Shown one piece after another: positions 1 to 6,963 of a stretch of DNA of 7,280 nucleotides. Source of the DNA: Campylobacter sp. (GTDB lineage: Bacteria > Campylobacterota > Campylobacteria > Campylobacterales > Campylobacteraceae); the NCBI GenBank assembly GCA_024680445.1, contig JAILCJ010000019.1:1-7280 (forward strand), read 5' to 3'. The translations under genes were made by a program, and so were the position numbers. Numbering within the stretch: position 1 is the stretch's first letter; each line of letters begins with the position of its first letter. The notes under the pieces were generated by a model. The model searched no databases. It was not told the origin of the DNA and saw only the letters and a list, made by a program, of their open reading frames with translations.

Positions 1-11
1 GATAAAATTGC

Positions 12-124
12 ATCAAATTTGATAACTTTATTGTTTTTGCGTGTAAGGTATTTATCAAATTTAAAACAAAATTTTTAGAAATTTCATAATAAAATGAAAT
101 TTCATGTAAAAAATCAAATTTGAT
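12..124. repeat. Two copies of a 12-bp palindrome (ATCAAATTTGAT)
   Basis: The perfect palindrome ATCAAATTTGAT occurs at 12-23 and again at 113-124. A half-matching copy (ATCAAATTTAAA) begins near 54. The second copy starts 7 nt past the kdsB stop codon. The core CAAATTTG recurs elsewhere in the window, inside genes as well as between them, so this may be a favoured genomic word rather than a protein site. The stretch 1-130 contains no ORF that I can support. Confidence 0.5.
63..103 (-). terminator. Probable terminator hairpin after kdsB
   Basis: A perfect inverted repeat has arms GAAATTTCAT (78-87) and ATGAAATTTC (94-103) with a 6-nt AT loop. Read on the minus strand it lies 27 nt past the kdsB stop and is followed by a T-biased run at 77-63. 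On the plus strand no T run follows. The stem has only two G-C pairs per arm and the T tract is interrupted, so it would be a weak intrinsic terminator. Each arm contains the palindrome GAAATTTC, so a protein-binding role is an alternative. Confidence 0.4.
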
Positions 125-130
125 ATTTTG

Positions 131-841
131 CTATTTGCAAAATTTTTCTAGGGCGCGTTTAAGGTCGTCTGGGCTATCTATGCCTATACTTTCGCTTTTT
201 ACTTCTAGCATGGCTATTTTTTTGCCATTTTCTAAGGCTCTAAGTTGTTCGAGTTTTTCGGTATTTTCAAGTTCTGAATATTCGAGTTTGCAAAATTCGT
301 TAAGACTTTTTACGCTGTAAGCATAAATGCCAAGATGGGCCTTGTAAGTGTCGCAATGATTGCGATTAAAAGGTATTCGTGAGCGTGAAAAATATAAAGC
401 AAAACCTGTTTTATCGCATACGACTTTGACTAAATTTTTATCATCTGCAAATTCGTCATCTATGCATTTGTAGCACGAAAACATAAAGGCTTTGTTGCGA
501 TTTTCTTCGCAAAATGCTTTAAATTTGGTTATGTTTTCTGTTTCTATAAAGGGTTCGTCCGCTTGGACATTGATGATGATTTCTTCGTCATTAAGTCCTA
601 AAATTTCACAAGCTTCGCGTATGCGATCGGTTCCGCTTTGGTGATTTTGTGCGGTCATAACGGCTTTTAGTCCGTGCTGTTTTGCTATTTGTAAAACTTT
701 TTCATCATCAACAGCAACCACGACATCATCGCATTGGCTAACTCTTTTTGCGGTTGCAACAAACATAGGCACTCCGTTTATATCGCATAAAATTTTGTTT
801 GCGAATCTTGTTGAGGCAAGTCTGGCTGGTATGATAATCAT
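131..841 (-). CDS. kdsB: 3-deoxy-manno-octulosonate cytidylyltransferase (CMP-Kdo synthetase)
   Basis: KdsB activates Kdo with CTP to CMP-Kdo (EC 2.7.7.38) in the cytoplasm, supplying the Kdo transferase that acts on lipid A precursors. The protein is 236 residues from the ATG chosen here. Family motifs appear in order: nucleotide-binding PARLASTRF (5-13), SGTDRI (69-74), the metal-binding NVQADEP (91-97), YFSRSRIPF (150-158), HLGIYAYS (169-176), LEQLRALENG (197-206) and the C-terminal IDSPDDL (221-227). Length is close to the usual 240-250. The ATG at 841 overlaps the thrC TGA as ATGA, which fits translational coupling, and MIIIPAR matches the family N-terminus. An in-frame GTG at 853 would add four residues (MDKK) and is less likely. 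It is the last gene of the leftward operon. It retains all recognisable catalytic motifs. Confidence 0.95.
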   Translation of the reverse strand: MIIIPARLASTRFANKILCDINGVPMFVATAKRVSQCDDVVVAVDDEKVLQIAKQHGLKAVMTAQNHQSGTDRIREACEILGLNDEEIIINVQADEPFIETENITKFKAFCEENRNKAFMFSCYKCIDDEFADDKNLVKVVCDKTGFALYFSRSRIPFNRNHCDTYKAHLGIYAYSVKSLNEFCKLEYSELENTEKLEQLRALENGKKIAMLEVKSESIGIDSPDDLKRALEKFCK

Positions 842-2295
842 TTTTTTATCCACTCTAAAATTTTATTTTCTATTTGATCTTGATCTATAACATCTGGATG
901 AAGTACAGGAGTTTCAAAAAGTAACATTATGCTTTCAGGGACTTTCTCGCCAAATTTTTTAGCCAAATTTGATAGAGCGTCTTTTTCGTTATTTGCTTTG
1001 ATATTTGAAGCCTTTAACATGCTTGGAGCAAATTTGACCCAGTGTGCGGTAGAAGTAACGACGGTTGTGCGTTTTTTATCGACCATTTTTAAGCAAGTTG
1101 CCGTGTGCGGATCGATAGCAACGCCTTTTTTGATCCATTGTGCTATGTATTTTTCGCACTCGTCATCTGTACAAAATTCAGCTTGAAAATCTTTTTGAAG
1201 TTCGGCTAATTCATTTTGAGTAAGTTTGTAACATTTTTTGTTATTTAGTTCGTCCATGAGTTCTTTTGTGCGTTTTGCACCAAATTTATCAAAAAGCAAT
1301 CTTTCTACATTTGAACTTATCAAGATATCCATGGCTGGACTTATGGTTTTGATAAGTTTTTTGTTTGAAATATCGTAAATGCCGGTTGTAAAGAATTCGG
1401 TGAGAATTTTATTTGCGTTTGAGGCTATTTTTATTTTGTCTATTTTTGCTCCTATTTTTTTGGCATAGTAAGCACCAAGAGCGTTACCAAAATTCCCACT
1501 TGGCACGATGATATCAAAGCTTTCATCGTGTTTAAGTCCGTCTTTTAAAAGCCTTGTATAAGCGTAGATATGATAGATGATTTGAAACAAAATTCTACCA
1601 AAATTTACGGAATTTGCTGCACTTAGTTTAAGTTCGTTTTTGGCTAATTCTGACTTAAATTTTTCACTTGCAAGCAAGCTTTTTAAAGCTCTTTGGGCAT
1701 CATCAAAGTTGCCATTAATGCCTATGGTTTTTAGATTCTCGCCTTGCATACAGACCATTTGAAGGCGTTGAACTTCACTTGTTCCAAGTGCTGGATAAAG
1801 GCAAACGACTTTAATATTTGCACAATTAGCAAAGGTTTTTAACGTGGCAGGACCAGTGTCACCAGAAGTAGCACACATGATGAGATAATTTTCTTTTTTT
1901 TCGCTTGCAAGCTTGCTTAAAATTTCGCCAAAAGGTTGAAGTGCCATGTCTTTAAAGGCTCTTGTTGGGCCGTGATATAGCTCGTTTATGTATAAATTTT
2001 CATCTAGTTTTTTAAACTCAACTGGCTCGTTTGGCTTATCAAAATTTTTATATCTTTTTATGGCTTGTTTAAAAATTTCATCTTTAATGTCAAAATCAAA
2101 AAGTTTAATGATATAAAGTGCTAATTCGTCGTAGTTAAGCTTGGCAAGTTCGGCGAATTTTTCGCTACTAACGGTGGGTAAATTTTGTGGTGCATATAAT
2201 CCGCCGTGAGCCGAGCTTGGAGAGAGTAGGGCGTCACTAAGATAGACTTCTTGTGCCTTTTCTTTTTCTTGTAATCTTGTTTGAGTAAGTTTCAT
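838..2295 (-). CDS. thrC: Threonine synthase
   Basis: ThrC converts O-phospho-L-homoserine to L-threonine plus phosphate (EC 4.2.3.1), the last step of threonine synthesis, using PLP in a fold-type II enzyme. The 485-residue product has the N-terminal GGLYAP signature (31-36) and the PLP-lysine motif HGPTRAFKD (108-116), with K115 as the expected Schiff-base lysine. It also has ATSGDTGPA (142-150), the NSVNFGRI segment (228-235) and the phosphate-cradle motif PSGNFGNALG (265-274). The length and the long C-terminal part fit the longer threonine synthase class rather than the shorter B. subtilis type. The start is supported by AAAGG about 8 nt upstream. That AAAGG begins in the stop codon of the candidate small ORF upstream. 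The stop overlaps the kdsB start. Confidence 0.96.
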   Translation of the reverse strand: MKLTQTRLQEKEKAQEVYLSDALLSPSSAHGGLYAPQNLPTVSSEKFAELAKLNYDELALYIIKLFDFDIKDEIFKQAIKRYKNFDKPNEPVEFKKLDENLYINELYHGPTRAFKDMALQPFGEILSKLASEKKENYLIMCATSGDTGPATLKTFANCANIKVVCLYPALGTSEVQRLQMVCMQGENLKTIGINGNFDDAQRALKSLLASEKFKSELAKNELKLSAANSVNFGRILFQIIYHIYAYTRLLKDGLKHDESFDIIVPSGNFGNALGAYYAKKIGAKIDKIKIASNANKILTEFFTTGIYDISNKKLIKTISPAMDILISSNVERLLFDKFGAKRTKELMDELNNKKCYKLTQNELAELQKDFQAEFCTDDECEKYIAQWIKKGVAIDPHTATCLKMVDKKRTTVVTSTAHWVKFAPSMLKASNIKANNEKDALSNLAKKFGEKVPESIMLLFETPVLHPDVIDQDQIENKILEWIKK

Positions 2296-2305
2296 TTTGT
2301 AACCT

Positions 2306-2428
2306 TTATATAAATTTTACTTCTAGTTTGGCTTGAAATTCAAATTTGTTTTTAAATTTTGCGATATTTATCAAATTTGAAAAAGTTTTTTTAACATTTT
2401 TGATTTTAAATATTTGTCTTTGTGACAT
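2306..2428 (-). CDS. Candidate 40-residue small basic protein between argB and thrC
   Basis: This uninterrupted 40-codon ATG frame fills the argB-thrC gap almost exactly. Its ATG (2428-2426) overlaps the argB stop as TAATG, and its TAA (2308-2306) runs into the thrC ribosome binding site (TAAAGG). The same stop/Shine-Dalgarno fusion is seen at the nadE/aminotransferase junction. The product starts MSQRQIFKIK, has nine Lys and one Arg against two Glu, has no Cys, and has no clear membrane segment or known motif. The upstream AGAGAA is only a weak binding site. Against it, the frame contains two CAAATTTG repeat words, and a run of 40 open codons is not rare enough by itself in AT-rich DNA. I do not recognise a family. 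It could be a coupling peptide, a small functional protein, or chance. Confidence 0.35.
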   Translation of the reverse strand: MSQRQIFKIKNVKKTFSNLINIAKFKNKFEFQAKLEVKFI

Positions 2429-3276
2429 TATTTTTCTCTTATCATCGAGCCTATGCCGTCGTCTGTAAAGAGTTCAAGCAAGAGTGAGTGTGAAATTCTG
2501 CCATCAAGTATGTGGGCGTTTTTGACTCCATTTTTTACGCTTTGCAAGGCGGCGTCGACCTTTGGTATCATGCCACCGCTTATCACGCCTTTTTCTTTAA
2601 GTTCGGTAATTTGGCTTTCGTTTAGCTTACTTATAAGTTTGCCGTCGGCTCCTAAAATCCCCTTGGTATCGGTTAAAAATATCACTCTTTCCGCTTTTAG
2701 GGCACTTGCGACCTTGCTAGCACATAAATCGGCGTTTATGTTGTAGCTGTTGGCATTTTCGTCTGTTGCGATAGGGGCGATGACGGGGATAAGTCCGTTA
2801 TCGAGCAAGCCATTGATAACATAGGTATTTACTTGCTCTATTTCGCCGACAAAGCCGTATTTGCCGTTGTCTAAAATCTTTGCTCTAAGCAGTCTTGCAT
2901 CTTTTCCGCTTACTCCGATGGCTGCTGCTCCGTTTTTGTTTAAAAGGGCGGTGATTTCTTTGTTGATATTGCCACTAAGCACCATTTCAACGACTTCTAT
3001 GGCGTCTTTATCTGTAACTCTTAGTCCGTCTTTAAATTCACTTTTGATTTGAAGTTTATCAAGATAAGAATTTATCTTTTTGCCGCCACCATGCACAACG
3101 ACAACTTTGCAGCCGACTAATTGAAGTAAGGCTATATCTTTTACAAAATCATTTTTTAGTTCGTCGTCAATTTGTGCGGAGCCACCGTATTTTATGACGA
3201 AAATTCTATTGCGAAATTTTTGTATATAAGGCAGAGCTTTGATGATAACATCTGCTGTTTGAGCGGGATTTGTCAT
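2428..3276 (-). CDS. argB: Acetylglutamate kinase
   Basis: ArgB phosphorylates N-acetyl-L-glutamate (EC 2.7.2.8), the second step of arginine synthesis, in the cytoplasm. The 282-residue protein shows the amino acid kinase fold motifs: KYGGSA with K29 (29-34), the glycine loop VHGGGKKI (61-68), substrate-binding GLRVTD (84-89), NINADLCA (179-186), LTDTKG (201-206) and GGMIPKVDAA with K239 (234-243). It carries about 20 extra N-terminal residues (ALPYIQKF helix at 14-21) and the C-terminal FTDDGIGSMI (270-279). In this family these features go with the hexameric, arginine-inhibited form, so feedback control by arginine is a reasonable inference. AAAGGA sits 5 nt before the ATG. The gene lies 25 nt after lpxK, away from any other arg gene in the window. 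Confidence 0.96.
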   Translation of the reverse strand: MTNPAQTADVIIKALPYIQKFRNRIFVIKYGGSAQIDDELKNDFVKDIALLQLVGCKVVVVHGGGKKINSYLDKLQIKSEFKDGLRVTDKDAIEVVEMVLSGNINKEITALLNKNGAAAIGVSGKDARLLRAKILDNGKYGFVGEIEQVNTYVINGLLDNGLIPVIAPIATDENANSYNINADLCASKVASALKAERVIFLTDTKGILGADGKLISKLNESQITELKEKGVISGGMIPKVDAALQSVKNGVKNAHILDGRISHSLLLELFTDDGIGSMIREK

Positions 3277-3301
3277 ATATGTCCTTTAAAAATTTTGGCG
3301 A

Positions 3302-4219
3302 TTATAGCAAGGCTTGGCTCAAAAGTGCTTTAAATTCATCGCTAAGAGTTGTTTTTAATGTGATAATTGATAATGGTAGCTCGAAATTTTCGATTTTAAC
3401 GAGATCTTTTTGGGTTACTAAAAGTGAAGTAGCTTCGTGTTTTTGCAAAATTTCTTCGAGTTCTGCTTTTTTAAATGCATAGTGATCTGGATAAAAATAC
3501 TGGGTTATCGTTGCGTCAAAATGCTGGCTAAGTCGCATAGGATTTGCTATGGCGGTAAGCAAAACCATTTTATTTGTTGGCTGTAAAATTTCGCTTTTTC
3601 TAAAATGTGTTACATTTTGTAAAGCTATAAAATCAGCAAATTTGTAAAAATATTTTGGATATCTATAAATTCCGCTTGGTATCGTAAAATTTGAACTTGG
3701 TTCGTCTGCTGGTTTTATCAAAATATCAAATTTGTTTATGTGAAATTTGCCAAATCCGTCATCTAGTAAAATGTATCTTGCACCCATTTTTTTGGCTTCT
3801 GCTATGGCTAATTCTCGCTTTTCGCAAACTATAACATTTGCGTTTTTTACGCATTTTGCATACTCCATGGCCTCGTCTCCGCTTTGAGAAACATCAACCA
3901 AAATTTTTCCGTTTTCGCAAACTTTTACAAGACCTTTTGAAGTGCGTTTATAGCCTCTTAAAATTATCACTCCGCCTTGAAATTCATTTGCTATGGCTAT
4001 GCATAAAGGAGTTTTACCACTTCCGCCAAGTATCAAGTTGCCTACGCTTATGATTTTTATGCCAAAGTCTTTTGGTCTTATAAAAAATTTTTTTAAGATG
4101 ATTATAAAGGCATAGAGTAGGCTAAGGGGCAAAAGTATGATAGAAACGAGCTTTTGAGTGGGTTTTGGGCGATAAAAATATTCGTTCGCCCAAAGATGAA
4201 AATTAAAATTTTTAAACAC
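3302..4219 (-). CDS. lpxK: Tetraacyldisaccharide 4'-kinase (lipid A biosynthesis)
   Basis: LpxK uses ATP to phosphorylate the 4'-position of the lipid A disaccharide precursor, giving lipid IVA (EC 2.7.1.130), at the cytoplasmic face of the inner membrane. The 305-residue product has a hydrophobic N-terminal anchor (about 23-43, containing [10 protein letters not shown]) and a Walker A loop in [14 protein letters not shown] (58-71, K69). It also has [10 protein letters not shown] (87-96), GDEAMEYA (114-121), the catalytic-region DDGFGKFH (153-160), TAIANPMRL (222-230), DHYAF (245-249) and LVTQKDLVK (267-275). The start is GTG at 4219. An in-frame TAG lies just upstream and the next Met is residue 118, so no other start is reasonable. 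It overlaps the aminotransferase gene by 8 nt and lacks a strong binding site, so coupled translation is likely. Confidence 0.95.
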   Translation of the reverse strand: MFKNFNFHLWANEYFYRPKPTQKLVSIILLPLSLLYAFIIILKKFFIRPKDFGIKIISVGNLILGGSGKTPLCIAIANEFQGGVIILRGYKRTSKGLVKVCENGKILVDVSQSGDEAMEYAKCVKNANVIVCEKRELAIAEAKKMGARYILLDDGFGKFHINKFDILIKPADEPSSNFTIPSGIYRYPKYFYKFADFIALQNVTHFRKSEILQPTNKMVLLTAIANPMRLSQHFDATITQYFYPDHYAFKKAELEEILQKHEATSLLVTQKDLVKIENFELPLSIITLKTTLSDEFKALLSQALL

Positions 4220-5342
4220 GGTTGCGTGCTATGTCTTTGATTTCTTTTATCATATACTCGATTTGTGCGTCTGTCATGACATTGTAAATCGGTATAGAAA
4301 GTATCTGCTGATACGATTTTAACGCATTTGGAAACTCATTTACCTTTAAGCCGTATTTGTTTTTGTAATAACTTAGTAAATGTATAGGTATATAGTGCAA
4401 AGATGTGTTTATACCGCGTTCTAGCAAGGTTCTAGCAAAGCCGTCTCTGTTTTTGTCTATTTTTATGATATATTGGGTATAAATGTGATCGCGTTTTTTT
4501 ACAGGCGTTGTAAGGTGCGGGCAGTCTTTAAGTTCGCTATCGTAAATTTTGGCTATTTCTTGACGTCTTTTGATGAGTTTATCGTCTTTTTCTATTTGAG
4601 CGATAGCATAGGCGGCGTTTATTTTGGTAATGTCGTATTTTACGCCGATATCGGTAACATCGTAGATATAGCTTAAATTTCCGTACTTGTCTATGCCGTT
4701 TGTGATTGCGTAATTTCGTAACAATCTAGCTTTTTGTGCGATATCATCATCATTTGTAATTATAAAACCAGCCGCTGCAACTGGCTCTTTGAGTTGAGAA
4801 TTTATCTGGCAAGTCGATAAAAGCGAACTGTGGTTGCCAAGTTTTTTACCTTTATAGGTTAAGCCAAGGGCACGGTTTGCATCGTCAAGCACTGCTATGC
4901 CGTATTCTTTTGCGATTTGATAAATTTCGCTTAACTCAACGCTTTGACCGGCTACATGGTTAAGAAAAATGCCTTTTAGTTTTTTGTGATTGTATTTTTC
5001 AAGTGCGATACGAAGGGCTTTTGGGCTTAAACCAAAGTCTTCTTCATCTATATCAACAAAAATCGGTTCGGCGTCAAATTGTCTTACAGCTTGTGCTATG
5101 CTAGGAAAAGCATTGACCGAACAAATAAATTTATCGCCTCGCTTGATATCCATGGCACAAAGACTTAGGTGGTGTGCGGCGGCACTATTGTTGGTGCTGA
5201 TAACATGTTTTGCTCCAAAAAAATCTTGAGCTTTTTCTTCTAGACGCTCAACCATATGGGAATTTGGGTTGTAAAGTGCCTCTTGGATAAGCTCATGATC
5301 GCGTTCATCTATGGTTGGCCTGTAAAAGCTGATTTCTTCCAT
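4212..5342 (-). CDS. DegT/DnrJ/EryC1/StrS-type PLP aminotransferase (sugar aminotransferase, divergent)
   Basis: The 376-residue product has the length and order of a fold-type I sugar-nucleotide aminotransferase of the DegT/DnrJ/EryC1/StrS family. Such enzymes move an amino group, usually from glutamate, to a keto-sugar. Visible landmarks are YRPTID near the N-terminus, [19 protein letters not shown] (68-86), [12 protein letters not shown] (92-103), [10 protein letters not shown] (128-137), LDDANRALG (152-160) and ITNDD (195-199). Later come [17 protein letters not shown] (236-252) and [13 protein letters not shown] (310-322). K185 in NSQLK is the best Schiff-base candidate, but the usual lysine/TTGEGG stretch is replaced by LKEPVAAAG. 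The phosphate loop reads NSAAA instead of the common NGTAA. AAAGGA beginning in the nadE stop precedes the ATG by 5 nt. The adjoining lpxK suggests a lipid A or LPS amino sugar. The exact substrate cannot be told. Confidence 0.85.
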   Translation of the reverse strand: MEEISFYRPTIDERDHELIQEALYNPNSHMVERLEEKAQDFFGAKHVISTNNSAAAHHLSLCAMDIKRGDKFICSVNAFPSIAQAVRQFDAEPIFVDIDEEDFGLSPKALRIALEKYNHKKLKGIFLNHVAGQSVELSEIYQIAKEYGIAVLDDANRALGLTYKGKKLGNHSSLLSTCQINSQLKEPVAAAGFIITNDDDIAQKARLLRNYAITNGIDKYGNLSYIYDVTDIGVKYDITKINAAYAIAQIEKDDKLIKRRQEIAKIYDSELKDCPHLTTPVKKRDHIYTQYIIKIDKNRDGFARTLLERGINTSLHYIPIHLLSYYKNKYGLKVNEFPNALKSYQQILSIPIYNVMTDAQIEYMIKEIKDIARNRV

Positions 5343-5351
5343 GTTTGTCCT

Positions 5352-6107
5352 TTATAATGCCGCGATTATTGGCATGTGTCTTTTAAATTTGTTTTTTCTA
5401 AGTCGAGAAGTTACCGTATCGACTAGCTTTTTGTCATTAAAATTTTCATATAAAATTTGAATATTTTCGCCGTTTTCTTCTATAAATTTAAGCACGCTAT
5501 CAAGTTTTTCATAGCTATAACCTAAGTCGGCTTCATCGCTTTGACCTTGCCAAAGATCAGCAGTTGGTGCTTTATTTATGATATTTGCATCGATTCCAAG
5601 CGTTTTGGCAAATTCAAAAATTTCGCTTTTATATAATTCTCCGATAGGGTTTATCGCACAAGCTAAATCTCCAAAAATCGTGCCATAGCCAAGCATTAGT
5701 TCGCTTTTGTTACTCGTGCCAACTACGATAGCATCGATACTTGCTGAATAATCATATAGCAAAGACATCCTTACTCTTGCACTTAAATTTCCATAACGAA
5801 GTTTGTTTAATTTTTCGCTTATGCTATTTTCATAGCTAGATAAAATTTTATCTATATTTATAATTTTAAAATTTATATTTAAGTTTTTACAGAGATTTAT
5901 GCCGTCATTTAGATTTTTGATATCTGAATTTATCGTTGGCATCAAAAGTGCGTAAGTGTTAGGATTTGCGAGCTTGCATAGGGTAACAACGACAGCTGAA
6001 TCTAGACCGCCACTAACTCCAACGAGCAAATTTTTTGCTCCAGTTTGTTCTAAGCTTTTGTTTAAAAAAGTTAGTAAATTTTGCTTTATTAACTCATAAT
6101 TTCTCAC
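5352..6107 (-). CDS. nadE: NH3-dependent NAD+ synthetase
   Basis: NadE converts deamido-NAD (NaAD) to NAD+ with ATP and ammonia (EC 6.3.1.5), the last step of NAD synthesis. The 251-residue protein is a single synthetase domain with no N-terminal glutaminase domain, so free ammonia is the expected donor. Motifs are the ATP-pyrophosphatase P-loop SGGLDSA (32-38), RYGNLSARVRM (104-114), GTSNKSE (130-136), YGTIFGD (141-147), NPIGELYKSEI (153-163) and PTADLWQGQSDE (181-192). The start is GTG at 6107. AAAGA sits 7 nt upstream and the next in-frame Met (residue 56) lies beyond the P-loop. It is the first gene of the leftward operon, 9 nt ahead of the aminotransferase, with a TATAAT box about 33 nt before the start. 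Confidence 0.96.
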   Translation of the reverse strand: MRNYELIKQNLLTFLNKSLEQTGAKNLLVGVSGGLDSAVVVTLCKLANPNTYALLMPTINSDIKNLNDGINLCKNLNINFKIINIDKILSSYENSISEKLNKLRYGNLSARVRMSLLYDYSASIDAIVVGTSNKSELMLGYGTIFGDLACAINPIGELYKSEIFEFAKTLGIDANIINKAPTADLWQGQSDEADLGYSYEKLDSVLKFIEENGENIQILYENFNDKKLVDTVTSRLRKNKFKRHMPIIAAL

Positions 6108-6139
6108 ACTTTTGTCTTTAAAATAAAATATTTTGCCTA

Positions 6140-6145
6140 ATTATA
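6140..6145 (-). promoter_or_regulatory. Likely -10 box (TATAAT) for the nadE-kdsB operon
   Basis: A perfect TATAAT on the minus strand would place the transcription start near 6133, giving a leader of about 26 nt that contains the nadE AAAGA site. No TTGACA-like -35 is visible at the usual distance, which is normal for Campylobacter sigma-70 promoters. I see no other good promoter before the operon's end, so this probably drives all the leftward genes. Confidence 0.6.
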
Positions 6146-6155
6146 TTAATACTAT

Positions 6156-6186
6156 CTTTAAAGTTTCTTTTAAAAAACTTTTAAAG
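6156..6186. repeat. Imperfect inverted repeat between divergent promoters
   Basis: The arms CTTTAAAGTTT (6156-6166) and AAACTTTTAAAG (6175-6186) pair along their length with one extra base in the right arm and an 8-nt spacer. The element lies upstream of both -10 boxes, which is a position where a regulator could act on both directions. No known operator consensus was recognised. It is very AT-rich, so chance self-complementarity is possible. Confidence 0.35.
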
Positions 6187-6216
6187 GCATTTTATTTTGT
6201 CTTATTAGTGAAAATT

Positions 6217-6225
6217 TGTTACAAT
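6217..6225 (+). promoter_or_regulatory. Likely extended -10 box (TGTTACAAT) for the MBL-fold hydrolase gene
   Basis: TGT followed by TACAAT matches the extended TGnTATAAT form of Campylobacter sigma-70 promoters with one mismatch. The transcription start would be near 6232. That leaves about 22 nt of leader containing the AAGGA site at 6242-6246, 7 nt before the ATG. T-rich sequence lies upstream, as is common in this genus. Confidence 0.55.
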
Positions 6226-6253
6226 CAATAAAAATTCTTCCAAGGACTTTAAA

Positions 6254-6868
6254 ATGAAAGAAATTCAAATCATAAAAAAATCCTTTGGTGAGTGTGTTAC
6301 GAATTGTTATATCATAAGTAGTGATAAAAATTCTCTTATCATCGATCCAGGTGACGGAGCTTTTGAGTGGGTCATCGAAAATGCGAAATCTCCGCTTGCC
6401 ATACTTTTGACACATGGGCATTTTGATCATATATATGATTGTGCGAGTTTAAAAAATAGTTTGAATTTGCCGGTGTATATACACAAAAATGATGCTTTTA
6501 TGTGTAAAAACGATGTTTTTGCTATGGGTTATGAGTGTTTTTCGCCTGATTTTTGCGTGGATGAGGGAGAGGTTAAAATTGGGGAATTTGAATTTTCTTT
6601 TATGCACTTTCCGGGACATACGCCGGGCTCTTGTATGATAAAAATCAATGATATTTTTTTTAGTGGGGATTTTTTGTTTAAAGATAGCGTTGGGCGTTGG
6701 GATTTTGAATTTTCTAATGCAGAAGATATGCTAAAAAGTCTTGAAAAAGCCATGCTTATAAAACAAAATTTTATCCTTTATCCCGGACACGGCTGGCAAA
6801 GCGACCTTTATACCGAAATGCCAAATATAAAAGCTTATATAAACTATATTAGAAATTCTTTGAGATAA
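6254..6868 (+). CDS. MBL-fold metallo-hydrolase (glyoxalase II-like)
   Basis: The 204-residue protein has the full metallo-beta-lactamase fold signature for a two-metal hydrolase: THGHFDH (53-59, ligands H54, H56, D58, H59), PGHTPGS (120-126, H122), SGD (137-139, D139) and YPGHG (176-180, H179). Its compact size, the NCYII start and the DPGD motif (31-34) resemble the small glyoxalase II-like group that hydrolyses thioesters. It lacks the C-terminal substrate domain of classical GloB, so the true substrate is unknown. No signal peptide is seen, so it is probably cytoplasmic. AAGGA 7 nt upstream supports the ATG. It is divergent from nadE, an arrangement I recall from C. jejuni (Cj0809c/nadE). 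Confidence 0.92.
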   Translation: MKEIQIIKKSFGECVTNCYIISSDKNSLIIDPGDGAFEWVIENAKSPLAILLTHGHFDHIYDCASLKNSLNLPVYIHKNDAFMCKNDVFAMGYECFSPDFCVDEGEVKIGEFEFSFMHFPGHTPGSCMIKINDIFFSGDFLFKDSVGRWDFEFSNAEDMLKSLEKAMLIKQNFILYPGHGWQSDLYTEMPNIKAYINYIRNSLR

Positions 6869-6963
6869 AATAGGCTCGTATTATTAAACTCAATAAAACT
6901 TGGTTGGAGCAATAGGGCAATTAGTTCAAACGCTATTAAAACATATAGGCATGAGTTGAGTAA
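6869..6963 (+). other. Intergenic stretch with no clear gene; short open frame continues to 6988
   Basis: No terminator hairpin with a T run, no tRNA and no strong promoter was found (TATTAT at 6879-6884 is a weak -10 candidate). The MBL reading frame stays open for 40 codons after its stop, ending at a TAA at 6989-6991. The segment SSNAIKTYRHELSKWL within it loosely resembles the N-terminal core-binding region of tyrosine recombinases. It has no proper ATG start, so it is either a relic or chance. Confidence 0.3.

Noticed and set aside
120..320. Plus-strand open frame of 66 codons opposite kdsB
   Set aside because: Lies antisense to the 3' end of a well-supported gene, low-complexity Ser/Leu/Phe product, no binding site.
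841..853. GTG start for kdsB adding MDKK
   Set aside because: The ATG at 841 gives the family-typical N-terminus and the ATGA overlap; the GTG has no better binding site.
929..1186. Plus-strand open frame of 85 codons opposite thrC
   Set aside because: Antisense shadow of conserved thrC sequence; no family features.
2296..2330. Separate promoter for thrC (TATATAA next to its binding site)
   Set aside because: A start from this box would fall within a few bases of the ATG and would leave out the ribosome binding site.
2453..3052. Two plus-strand open frames opposite argB
   Set aside because: Antisense shadows of a gene with all its motifs; composition reflects complementary codons.
6170..6430. 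Minus-strand open frame of 86 codons covering the divergent promoters and the hydrolase start
   Set aside because: It conflicts with both promoters and the hydrolase N-terminus, and shows no recognisable domain.
6901..6940. Possible tRNA T-arm (GTTCAAAC)
   Set aside because: The five bases on either side of the loop do not pair, and no acceptor stem or anticodon arm could be built.
6869..6963. Intrinsic terminator after the hydrolase gene
   Set aside because: Only weak pairings (GCTC/GAGC with a 29-nt loop, AATAG/CTATT) and no T run follows.
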